A stretch of DNA of 18,875 nucleotides, taken from the NCBI GenBank assembly GCA_036939975.1, contig JALLPB010001656.1, positions 1 to 18,875 of the forward strand. Reading direction: 5' to 3'. Under the pieces are notes generated by a model. That model saw nothing but the letters and a program-made list of their open reading frames with translations. It was not told where the DNA came from and did no database searches. Position numbers and translations under genes: made by a program. Source of the DNA: Cyclostephanos tholiformis. Its lineage: Eukaryota > Bacillariophyta > Thalassiosirophyceae > Thalassiosirales > Thalassiosiraceae. Within the stretch, counting starts at the first letter, position 1; every line of letters starts with the position of its first letter. Below are positions 8,109 through 16,485 of this stretch, one piece after another.

Positions 8109-9273
8109 CGACAAGGAAGATGAGGCTGCACCTGCAGAATCTGCAGCTGTTGCTGGGCATACATTCCAACTGGGTGTTGTGGCTGGGCATACATTCCAAC
8201 CCCAGCTCTGCCTCCGAACACCTGTGGTGGCTGGCTGTACATTCCACCTCCTCTAGCCATGCCACCGCCATGCACATCCCCAAGCTGCTGATGGCCGACA
8301 TCCCACCGCCTTTGCCCATGCCACTGCCAAAAGGAGCAGGATGAGGCTGGTCAAACATCCCCCCACCTCTGCCCAAGCCACCACCATAAATTGCACCAAT
8401 TCCTGCTGTCTGGCCGTATGGAACTATGGCTTCAGCTGTGCCTCCAATCAGCGGATAATGCCCCATAATTCCACCCCCTCCTCCTTCCCCGATGCAAGCA
8501 TTTTGAGCAGAGAAAGCGGACAATGAAGGGGCACCAGCATTAACACCAAATGCTGACATCATTATGGAATACCTCTCCATAAGAGCATTCTTCTTGTCAA
8601 CCTTCTCCTGTTGCTTTGACTTCATTGTATTCTGTTGCTTGAGGGCCTGACCAGTAATGCCATGAACCAACCTGTGCTCAATGACCTCCAGTTCATTCTG
8701 ATGTAGCTGCTGGATCTTCTCCCACTTGGACGCCTTGTTGCGGATATGGTTCAGCTCATTCACGGCAGTCTTGAGACAAAGATTCTCCTCTCTTGCTTTG
8801 CTATCCACCTTCTTCCTGCATTCGGTCAGCATTTTTTGTGATGTAGCCAGCTGCTTCTGAGCAAATGCAGCTAACTCCCTGGTGCTCTTGAGGTCCTGTT
8901 CCATCTGTTGCACCCTCTTAACCACCTCCAAGACCTTGTACGGATCGTCTTCAAACATCTCTTCAAGATCAAGCTGATGCTTCTTTCCCTTTGAACACTT
9001 GGCAACCCTCTTCTCGGAAGCAACCTTGCTCAATGGCAAACGCTTCTCCTGAACAGGTTGAATGTTGGGGACGGAGATCTCCTCCTCCCCTTCCACAGCA
9101 TTGCTGGTATCTTTGTCACCACCACCACTCTCTTCAATGGAGGAGGATAAAGTTGGACTGTCCCTCCCATCAATGCTAAGGACCTCAACCACACCTCCAG
9201 CAGCAGCCAAGGAGGGAAGTTCCTCATTGCCCTTGCATCATCCACATCGACAGTTGGGTTTCTTGGGAGCCAT
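7868..9273 (-). pseudogene. Second transposon gene: coiled-coil, Gly/Met/polyGln protein
   Basis: I do not recognise the family. I place the start at ATG 9273 (MAPKKPNCRCG), 56 bp inside the right TIR in a GAGAGATGG context. A TGA (codon 12) follows, then the frame is open from CKGNEELPS. An acidic/Ser-rich N-terminus (to about residue 50) leads to a basic patch (EKRVAKCSKGKKHQ) that could be a nuclear signal. A long Lys/Glu/Gln-rich, probably coiled-coil region (about residues 95-220) follows, then a Gly/Met-rich segment with repeated GGGM and QP motifs. A one-base shift near 8283 moves the reading to the frame giving VHGGGMARGGGMYSQPPQ, MYAQ repeats and a long Gln run with interspersed Val, ending ADTSNGNIIANK at TAG 7868-7870. 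Restoring that one base gives a length divisible by three, about 468 residues. A DNA-binding or assembly partner of the transposase is possible, but this is inference. Confidence 0.7.
7908..8106 (-). repeat. CAG/CTG trinucleotide tract coding for Gln
   Basis: About 66 triplets, CTG on the plus strand and CAG on the minus strand. Roughly eight CAC (plus) interruptions divide it into runs of 2 to 11. In the minus-strand frame that continues the Gly/Met-rich region, this reads as Gln runs split by single Val residues. The interruptions are typical of a tract stabilised against expansion, and all changes keep the triplet register. Confidence 0.9.
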
Positions 9274-9593
9274 CTCTCGGTGGATATTGGGAGAGCGGAT
9301 CAGGAATGGCTGAGCTGTTGAGTTGCTCGAAAGTGGGGACCTGCATGTTGTCGGAATAAATTTGAAAAAACGGAGCGTTAGACATAGCTAAGGCGGGCAT
9401 TGCCAGGTGCGCACGGTTGTGAGCTCCAAGCAGGTTCAAATGGTGGTCCAATCTGACCTCCGGTTGCAGAGCTATGAATATTTACCTATTGACCAGTGGG
9501 AGGGGGAACTGCTGCCCAAAGCTATGGGCTGGCCGTGCAAGCAAATTTGAAAAAAAAGCTGGCGGGGTGCGCACACCTCCGATAAAGGGATAA
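9274..9593 (-). promoter_or_regulatory. Probable promoter and leader inside right TIR
   Basis: By symmetry with the left end, the right TIR and the 55 bp beyond it precede the second gene's ATG. The shared sequence would give both genes of the element the same 5' control region. No core promoter motif can be named. Confidence 0.35.
9329..9593 (-). repeat. Right terminal inverted repeat of the Tc1-like element
   Basis: Reverse complement of 6332-6580 with two extra short stretches (about 9561-9566 and around 9496-9506). Read on the minus strand it holds a longer open frame than the left copy: ATG 9451 to 9224 is open for 75 codons and includes MSNAPFFQIYSDNMQVPTF. This may be an upstream ORF of the second gene or remnant N-terminal coding. 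Confidence 0.9.
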
Positions 9594-9595
9594 TA

Positions 9596-9640
9596 GATGC
9601 AACCTAGTAGGTATGTACTTATCCTGGGGGTTTAGCCAAA
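9596..9640 (-). repeat. Dispersed CAAGCTTGG repeat, copy 2 (degraded)
   Basis: GATGCAACCTAG at 9596-9607, then CTTATCC and TTTAGCCAAA, aligns with the reverse complement of 5833-5883. The copy is cut at its edge by the TA insertion site of the Tc1-like element, so that element appears to have landed at or in this repeat. Confidence 0.5.
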
Positions 9641-9725
9641 ATATTTGTTTGATTGTAAGAACCAATTCAACTGTGTGATAGACACCAAGGATAATATGAG
9701 ATTGTAAAAGTACAACACCTACCAT

Positions 9726-9902
9726 CTAGGTTGTTAATTCCTGTTTTAGGATTCCTGTTTCATATCCCTGAAATAGAGTATTTTTCAGGATTCTGAGGAT
9801 TCATCCAGTATTACTTTTTTCTGCACAGGAATTCCTCTTCATTCCAGTTTTAGTTTTTGCCCCCAAAACAGTAATTAGGATTCCTGCAGGAATTCTGGTT
9901 TC
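9726..9902. promoter_or_regulatory. hAT end with subterminal repeat motifs
   Basis: Copies of AGGATTCCTG, CAGGAATTCC and related forms recur in both orientations at about 9736-9750, 9787-9797, 9827-9836 and 9877-9893. The palindrome ATTCCTGCAGGAAT is at 9880-9893. Similar motifs sit in the other end (ACAGGATTCCAGAGGATTAC and CTGCAGGAATT, 12711-12741). Clustered short subterminal motifs are the usual binding sites of hAT transposases; binding here is inferred. Confidence 0.55.
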
Positions 9903-12584
9903 CTACACCATGTAGGAATTAGTACTAATTAACTTTGCTTCCAAGATCAGATCACCTCTTGGTCCCAGCCTCCTTGATGTCTCCCACCTTTCCTGCCACA
10001 ATCTCACAATTCGCACAGGTACTTCTTCTTTGTCAACTGATTCCCTAATTTCTTTGCAATACTCATCCATTTTCATGGATGCAAAATCATCGTCATCCCA
10101 CAATTTCCCAGCAGAGGATAGCCTAGTCATGCGCGCTTGTGCACGCATCTGTTGGTACTGTGCATAGATCAAAACTTGCTTCTGAGTCCTGTCAATAGTT
10201 GTATTGATGCGCTGTCCAGACTTGATGGCCTTCACTTGCTTCCAGTTCCTCTCAGCTGTTCCAATTCCTGATATCTTGGACAGCACAAGACATGTGAGCC
10301 TGCCCAACACTTTTGTTTGATGATAGGAATACTTCTAATGCTACTTGTATGCCTTAGTCTCATTATCTGCAGCCATGATCCAATTATTGTCTCTGGCAAA
10401 CATACCATGACTGTAAAATCACTGTACTTGTCCATGAAACTATCAATGAACCTTGTCCTTTGAACCTTCCTCTCATCTCCAACCAAAGCTGGGTCAAGGA
10501 GTAGCTTTGTGATCAGGTCCTCAGTCGCTTTGTCATGTTGCAGCATCTTGTGCTCTACAGCATGTTTCATTATTGTTGGATTTGGTGCTAGTATATAGCC
10601 CACCAGGGAGTAGTCATGAATGAGCCTATGCTTCCATTTGATCCAAAATTCCATCACCATAGCAGCTAGGCCATCCCCGTGCCAACCTGCAGTGTCATCA
10701 CCAGTCCCATAGTAGTAGTAGATAGAAATTTAACTCAACATCAAAAGTTAGAATTTTGAGCCAATGGAAAGAGCAAACAGACATGCATACTTGCTGCTTG
10801 TTGTCGGAGTCCTCATCATCAGAAGCAGCTATTATCTTGTCAAAGATATCACCATCATCCTCATTGTATCCATCCTCATCTTCATCAGAAGTGTCATTCT
10901 TACCTAGTTTGCCGCCAAAGTTTGACCTGTGAAGAAGTTCACTGTTATCTTCTCTGCCTCAGCAATATACAACCAAAGCATCCAATCATTCTGCATGGCA
11001 TAATAATACAACTTGTCCATTGCCGGCACCTTCTGGTCAGCTAAATGAAGCACTCTCATCGGTGCATACAATGTGCGGGACATGACAAAAAGTACATGCC
11101 AAAAATCAGGATTCATCAACACATTACAGTCAGCATGAAATATTCTTAAGTCCATAAACTACTTGGACATAATTGTTGATTGTAATGCATTTTTGAGCCT
11201 GAGGAGACATAGAAGCACAATGTGCTCCACAGCCATCTGGCACTCTGGCATCCACTTTATGAAACCAAGGAAGATACCTTTGTTTTGCTTGCGACTATAC
11301 TTTTCAAACATTGCCTTTGGACTGCGTCGCATCGTGCCAAATATATTTTGCACCTTTTTTGCGAAGTTTTAGATTTTCCTAAACTCTGAAACTTTTGTGT
11401 AAACATAAAAAAACAAAGACACAACATGTTCAGCACCATGATGTCCCACAGTTAGTATTTGTGGGTTGTATGCCCTCAATATCTTGCCTGCATTTTGGAC
11501 ATTGCTAGCCCCATCGAAAAAGACCAGGTCAACAATACCCCATAGTTTCTTATTGTGGACATCATCCTCTCCCTCCATCAGCTCAATCAGTGGCTTCACA
11601 ATGTTTGCTATGTGCTGTGCTTTGCATCCTTCCCCCCTGCTTGAAGATGCTCTGTACAATCAGCAATATCCAACAAACCAAATGGATTATTGACACCAGC
11701 ATCAAAGACATTGATAAGGGGGACAGTCTTGATGGTGATGCAACCACCAAAAACAGTGACTCCAAAGATCCATGCTTTGGATAGTAAGGTCACCATTTGC
11801 TGCTTCTTCCAGCTGTTCTGGTAAAGGGCATCAAGGTATTTTCCATCAATATCCTGATGTCTCGGAGCCTTGTAATTTGGACTAAGAGTGCATGCAACCT
11901 CAACAATCCTCATGAGCTTTTTGTCATCTGCCAACAAAAAGGGGAGGCAATTGCCGTGGAGGAAGTCTGCTATGGCAACATCCATGAGGGCAGGAGCTTT
12001 GGGGTTGTTCAACTTGTTGCAAAGCATCAACTGGGTGATGCTGTTGTCATTCTTTGCTCTCTGGATGAAAAAAGGATGATGTTGGACTGCTCCATAAACT
12101 GGTGCTTTCAGTGCCATAGCTTGTTGATGATGCAGACATCCAAGGTTATTTGCATGAACCAGTCTCCTCAGAGTGAATTGTAGTCATGTCCACCCCTGTT
12201 ACATCTGATGACAATAAATTGATTCTGAAATAAAAAACAGTGGTGAGAATCATTACACAGAAGACAACTCAAAATTTGCAAAGACTCACAAAGATGCTCA
12301 CTGTTTGAGGTTGACAATGATGCCACCAATGAAAGAACAGTACAATCTTGCATGCCCTCTATACTGGCAATCATTGCCTCCCTCTTGTTATGGCATATGT
12401 TCTTCTGCATTGCCTTTGAAAGATACATTGCAATGTACTGTCTAGCCTTAGCTTCCAGAATAATACCATGGCATGGACGAATATCATGCCCTGACACCTT
12501 AACCACATGAAGGAGTGCCTTTGTTGCATAACATAAAAGATGAGCCCCACTTGCTTCATTGGGAAAATTATTTGGTCTGAATTC
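9903..12584 (-). pseudogene. hAT transposase, DUF659/RNase H type (broken)
   Basis: It would have excised and inserted the element. Reading leftward, 12584-12302 is an N-terminal part resembling a BED-type finger (GAHLLCYATKALLHVVKVSG then HDIRPC). A probable intron (GT 12301-12300 to AG 12226-12225) follows. Next comes the DUF659 region at 12117-11608 (IADFLHGNCLPFLLADDKKL, NPFGLLDIADCTEHLQAGG) and 11659-11369 (LVFFDGASNVQNAGKIL, HGAEHVVSLFF). Then 11353-11159 (SPKAMFEKYSRKQNKG, LLRLKNALQSTI), 11155-10904, an acidic linker, an intron at 10790-10687 and 10660-9903 with the hAT C-terminal dimerisation signature SGIGTAERNWKQVK. At least four frame changes make it non-functional. FGGCITIK stands where related proteins, as I remember them, have an acidic residue. 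The gene ends at TAG 9903-9905, inside the subterminal repeats. Confidence 0.8.
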
Positions 12585-12751
12585 CTATGTAGCTTACTAC
12601 GTAGTTCCATACAGAGAGAATTCCGGGAGGGGTTCCGGAGATGGTTAGTACTCCAGAACAGGAATGAGTGATGCCGGTCCCCGGTCCCCAACCTACCTGA
12701 AACAGTGTTTTACAGGATTCCAGAGGATTACTGCAGGAATTAACAACCTAG

Positions 12752-13250
12752 CCTACCATGGTGGAGCCATTTGCCAGGTCTAGTGGCATGGCTAAGGCAT
12801 TAATTTTCACCATCTCATGGCAACCTCTTTGCAATGGGTTGATAGAGGGTGATGACAAAGGATTTTAATTAATTTTGTATATCGGCCTAGAAAAAAAATT
12901 ATTAGTAAACATTTTGATTTTTTACATGGTACTCCAACTTGATCAATACAATCAAATCATGCTCCCCCAGTTCTCCCCACAGGTTGTGCCTCATATCTTA
13001 TCTCTCCCCCATCAAGCCCACTTGTTTTTGGTTGGTTGTTGTGTTCTTAAAGGCCATGGTGTATTTGATTTTTTTGTCACTCAATTTGATTGCCCAAACA
13101 ATGAGAAAACTTCCCACCCCATCATGATTGTCCTGCATGCCATCTCTCCTAACTATCTCTTTACCATGTTGTGGTTGCAAATGCAACCACAATTACATTT
13201 AGGTAACCCATACATACTTTTACCTATGTAGATGTGTCTGATAAACCCCG
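12752..13250 (+). repeat. Dispersed repeat A, copy 1 (split by the hAT)
   Basis: Begins CCATGGTGGAGCCATTTGCC and runs through AACTTGATCAAT, CCTCATATCTTATCTC and a TTTTGGTTGGTTGTTGTG unit. It aligns along most of its length with 14804-15290. Its upstream part continues on the other side of the hAT, at about 9685-9725. The open frames inside are in low-complexity sequence and I do not support them as genes. Confidence 0.75.
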
Positions 13251-13980
13251 ACCCACATACCGTTGGACAGCTGAGACTGTCCTCTTTCTCCCTAGTATGT
13301 TATTAGTTTGGGTTTGAACACTGTTAAGTATTTGACATAAATAGGCCAAAAGTAATGGTATCTTTCTGAACACAAATAAAACGTGAAGAAACATAATTTT
13401 GCATACTATTCCTATTTAGAACCTATGGCAGTGTTAATTATTTATTGTGACTGGATAGCTCAAAAAAGACCTTACAACTTTTTTTGAATTTTTTGTTTCT
13501 TGAAAAAAAAAACAGATACTGTAGGTTGACCATACATACCATAGAAGCTACTATGATAGGAATAGTATGACCAAAGAAAAAAAGCTTTGCAGATTTGTGT
13601 TCAGGATAGCAACTATTGTGTGGCCTGGTAAAGAGATATCCTAATGCTGAGGCCAACTTTTGGTTGGTTATTGTGTCCCCCCAACCTTTGTTGGTCAGCT
13701 AAACCCAAGGCCCTGTCCCCCTTTCTATATTTTTTTCATCGCTTGATTTGACCCCCCAAATGATGGGATAACATCCCACCCCTTCATTATTGCCCAGCAT
13801 GCCATTTCCCCCCCTCTACCCCTTCGCCGCCATCAACCTTTGGTTGGCTGTCATATTCCCCCATCAAGTGACGGCCACCTAAGACCAGTGCTCTGCCCAT
13901 CTCTCAATATTTTAATGGGTTGCTTCCCGGCACCCCAAACAAGGAAGCCAGCCATAGTGAGTGCAAGCCTGGCCACTGGG
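13024..13980 (+). repeat. Diverged tandem units (TTTTGGTTGG family)
   Basis: Units at about 13024-13150, 13653-13815 and 13846-13970 share TTTTGGTTGGTTGTTGTG, a CCATGGCCCTGTCCC-like block, TTTGATTTTTTTGTC, CCCAAACAATG and CATCCCACCCC, then CATGCCAT. Related units lie at 15066-15215 and 15252-15350. They look like a satellite-like or internally repetitive element, interrupted at 13343-13626 by an inverted-repeat element. No gene is seen. Confidence 0.6.
13343..13626. repeat. 284-bp inverted-repeat element (possible MITE)
   Basis: Arms 13343-13428 and 13539-13626 are imperfect reverse complements. Matching blocks are AGGCCA/TGGCCT at the ends, CTGAACACAAAT (13366-13377) with ATTTGTGTTCAG (13593-13604), ATACTATTCCTAT (13403-13415) with ATAGGAATAGTAT (13556-13568) and CTATGG with CCATAG. 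The matching blocks keep their order and roughly their spacing. A clear target duplication could not be assigned. No coding capacity is seen. Confidence 0.65.
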
Positions 13981-14290
13981 TGCCTGTAGTATAGACTTAT
14001 GGGGAGCTGCGGCGCCATGATTTGCCATGGAGAGAGAGGGAAAAGCTGCAGTGAGTAGGGTGGCAGCAGCTCATCTTGTTTGTGTTAAGTGTGTCACTTA
14101 CCCACCATATAATGGATGATCGGCCAAGAAAAATTGTTTAAAACCCGAGTATTAACTTTTACCAAATAATACCATAAGAACTAAACTAGCTTTACAAGCC
14201 AATTCTTCTCATTGGTATTGAGTTTTAGGCAAGATATTTTGGCCGAATCGCCGTAGGAACCAGTATATTTTGTCCAAAACCCAGGGATTT
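13981..14290. other. Non-coding stretch, nothing recognised
   Basis: Contains a purine-rich patch (GGAGAGAGAGGGAAAAG near 14028-14045) and no supportable gene or repeat partner in the window. Confidence 0.4.
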
Positions 14291-14427
14291 AGGTGTACTG
14301 TTGTAAATATAAAGAGTAGATAAGGTTTACTCTACACTAAACCCTGAGTCAAAAGTCCTTGGCCCAATGGTTTGACAACCTATTATCTGCCACTGCACTG
14401 GCCTAACTTTATATGGCCTCACTTAAG
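14291..14427 (+). repeat. Dispersed repeat C, copy 1
   Basis: Shares AAGAGTAGATAAGGTT, CTCTACACTAAACCCTGAGT, CAAAAGTCCTTGGC and TGGCCTCACT with 16479-16627, in the same orientation. I cannot assign it to a named element class. Confidence 0.75.
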
Positions 14428-14774
14428 AGATTATGATGAGCCCAACATCTATTATAGGACTTGGATTCATGACCCTAATAGTTCCCCCTATGTAAGTTGC
14501 CATGATCACCTTTGAGAGAAGACTGGGTTTTCATCCTTTGTGGTACTGAATGTTGCAAAAAAATCCCTCTTTGGTATTAATATTATGGGTCTGTCAAGTA
14601 ATATTGATTCTGATGGGAAAAAATAGCCATTGTCACAAAATTTGAGTTTTGGGGCGAGACTGCTCTTTACAATATGTATAACTAAATGTCTAGAGTAATT
14701 ATTATATCTACGATAACACAAAAAAACACATTCCTATCTCTCATTAGTTACATAGGAATGAGTACATTTGGATG
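14428..14774. other. Non-coding stretch, nothing recognised
   Basis: AT-rich, with short open frames on the minus strand that show no motif. No repeat partner was found in the window. Confidence 0.4.
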
Positions 14775-15290
14775 ATCACCAGGATCACCCAACTACAAAA
14801 GAACACCACCATGGTGGAGCCATTTGCCAGGTCCAGTGGCATGGCTATTGCCATTCAGACAAACCTCATGGTACCACCTTTGCATTAGGTTGGTCAAGGG
14901 GGATGTCGAAGATTTTTTAATTGTGTAATTCGGCCAAATAAAAAATAAATTGACAAACTCATTAGTTTTATTTAATTTTTGTACATATTCCAACTTGATC
15001 AATGTCCCAAAACAATCAAAACATGCTCCCCCCATGCTCCCTGTTGGTCACTCCTCATATCTCATCTCCCCTCTTTTGAGCCCGCTTTTCAGGTTAGTTG
15101 TCATATGTACATTTTTTGGCTATCTAAGGTCATGATGTATTTATTTTTTATTTTCTTTGATGCTCACGACACCACCCCAAACAATTAAACTGCATCCCCT
15201 CCACACATTTCTCTGCAGTCAAGCACCCTCCACAACCCCCCCCCATTCCAACTTTTGGTTGGTTGTTGCATTTTCCATTGAAATGGCAGC
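14775..15290 (+). repeat. Dispersed repeat A, copy 2 (uninterrupted)
   Basis: Aligns with the sequence on both sides of the hAT. GATGATCACCAGGATC...AAAAGAACACCACCAT matches the left flank (about 9685-9725) and CATGGTGGAGCCATTTGCCA continues as the right flank (from 12757). It therefore represents the site before hAT insertion. Shared blocks further on are AACTTGATCAAT, CTCATATCTCATCTC and AACAATTAAACTGCATCCC, increasingly diverged. Confidence 0.75.
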
Positions 15291-15503
15291 CATGAAAGCC
15301 CAGGGCCCTCACCTCTCTCTCTCTTTTTCAATGTATCACCTTAAAGCTCCCCAAGCAGCCCCCCAGGTGCAAAAAAAACAATCCGAGCATACCCCGCATT
15401 ACCCATGATGTGGCGAGAAGGCACATTGCTACAGAATGGGCATTGGACATTCATGGGCGGCTGTAGAAGCCATGGTGGACACATCACCTGGCATCGTGCC
15501 ATC

Positions 15504-15580
15504 TTGTTGGTTGTTGTGGGTTGTGTGTTTGTGTGTTTGTGTGTGTTTTGTTTTTGTGTTGTGTTGTTTTTGTTTGTGTT
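15504..15580 (+). repeat. GT/TTG low-complexity tract
   Basis: About 77 bases made almost only of T and G, with GTGTGTTTGTGTGTTTGTG in the middle. Plus-strand open frames across it encode only Val/Phe/Cys-rich low complexity and are not genes. Confidence 0.85.
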
Positions 15581-15741
15581 CATTGTAGTCGTAGAGTAGT
15601 AGAGAACCAAAGCTAGTAGGCAGAGTTTTCCCCCTCAAGACATTTGGTGGGAATTGACCATCCAGGGATGCCAAGCAAATGTGAAACATCATTTTAATGA
15701 GATGGTGTTTGACATGTACTTGGATCTGGGGGAGGAAGTAA

Positions 15742-16050
15742 TTAACAGCTTTACCCCTATAAGGGTTCAGGCAGGAATCAAAACTAGGTTTTAGCTAGCA
15801 GTTATCATATTTTTTACGAATTCTTATAAGCAAGAAATTTGTAACACAAAACGGAACCTTTAATCAGCTCATCTATGCATCAAGCTTGGTGGAAAAGTAG
15901 ATTGACAGCTTTGTAGCTTACAAGCTCAGGTAATTTTTGATATCTTCAGAATTTCGAGCTGACAAAAATTGGCAAAGATATTAACTTTTTACAAAACCTG
16001 AAAAAAGTGGTTGAAAATCATATGCCACCATATAGGGGTAAAGCTGTTTA
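15742..16050. mobile_element. 303-bp MITE with 17-bp TIRs and TTA duplication
   Basis: ACAGCTTTACCCCTATA at 15745-15761 is repeated as a perfect reverse complement at 16031-16047, and TTA directly flanks both ends (15742-15744, 16048-16050). A 3-bp TTA/TWA duplication is typical of PIF/Harbinger-type elements, so this is probably a non-autonomous member. Its interior is AT-rich and non-coding. A one-base variant of the terminal motif occurs at 34-49 and 5514-5529. Confidence 0.75.
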
Positions 16051-16436
16051 AAGCCATCATTTGGGGGGTGAAGTTGAGCATTTTTTGTACACTGGTAGTG
16101 TCTGAGCTCTTAAGTATGATATAATTAAAAAGAGGTTGAACACTTAATTTTTTCAACAGTTACATAGAAAAGTGTCCACACAGGAAGAAAACCAGTCAGA
16201 ACTTGAAGGGTACACTCCAGGCTCTAACAATTAATTGTGGAATGGAGCAAGTGATGGCCTTAGGGTTAATTGTGTCACAAATTCACGTGAAGCTATCTGA
16301 ATCAGAGCTTTTGCACTGCGATGACATCACACCAGTTCCAGAGGGAGCATATGTATGAACTACAAAAAAGTGATTACAGTAGATAATACTCCGAATTGGA
16401 AATCTCAGCAAAAATGTCCTTCTTCTATATAGGGAG
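16051..16436. other. Non-coding stretch, nothing recognised
   Basis: No open frame with recognisable content. A short hairpin GTTGAA...TTCAAC occurs near 16135-16160. Confidence 0.4.
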
Positions 16437-16485
16437 TGTCAAGCTTGGTCGTACCTAAAGGGGAGAGGGTAGGTACGTAGGTGTA
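16437..16485 (+). repeat. Dispersed CAAGCTTGG repeat, copy 3
   Basis: Begins TGTCAAGCTTGGTCGTACCT and matches 5833-5878 for about 45 bases, then passes straight into repeat C at 16479. The junction suggests the two motifs may be parts of one larger element here. Confidence 0.6.

Larger units (their letters stand above)
6330..9595. mobile_element. Two-gene IS630/Tc1-like DNA transposon with long TIRs
   Basis: The element proper is 6332-9593 (3262 bp). It begins TTATCCCTTT and ends AAAGGGATAA, and a TA dinucleotide flanks each side (6330-6331 and 9594-9595), the target duplication characteristic of the Tc1/mariner superfamily. Terminal inverted repeats are long: 6332-6580 and 9329-9593. They are visibly close to 90 percent alike, with two small length differences. 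Inside are two convergent genes, a DDE transposase at 6606-7716 (+) and an unrecognised low-complexity protein at 9273-7868 (-), with about 150 bp between their stop codons. Most Tc1/mariner elements carry only a transposase, so the second gene is unusual. Both genes are broken in this copy. Confidence 0.85.
9718..12759 (-). mobile_element. hAT DNA transposon with exact 8-bp target duplication
   Basis: The element is 9726-12751 (3026 bp). Both ends carry the 18-bp inverted repeat CTAGGTTGTTAATTCCTG (9726-9743 and reverse complement at 12734-12751). The 8-bp direct repeat CCTACCAT flanks it at 9718-9725 and 12752-12759. An 8-bp duplication and a terminal YTAGG-like repeat are hallmarks of hAT elements, and the single gene inside (minus strand) is a DUF659-type hAT transposase. 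An uninterrupted relative of the target sequence is found at about 14775-14830, which confirms the borders. Confidence 0.92.

Noticed and set aside
7827..8344. Long open frames of poly-Cys, poly-Leu, poly-Ala or poly-Ser/Arg across the CTG tract
   Set aside because: They are alternative readings of the triplet repeat. Only the minus-strand Gln frame continues the Gly/Met-rich pattern next to it.
9238..9240. TGA in CRCG-TGA-CKG read as selenocysteine
   Set aside because: A TGA among Cys codons is suggestive, but the gene also has a frameshift, the partner transposase has plain nonsense codons and I see no SECIS-like element. A nonsense mutation is simpler.
12875..13231. 118-codon plus-strand open frame
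   Set aside because: It lies in dispersed repeat A, has no motif, and the homologous copy at 14775-15290 does not keep the frame.
15341..15692. Minus-strand open frames rich in Thr/Asn/His/Lys
   Set aside because: They are translations of the GT-rich low-complexity tract.
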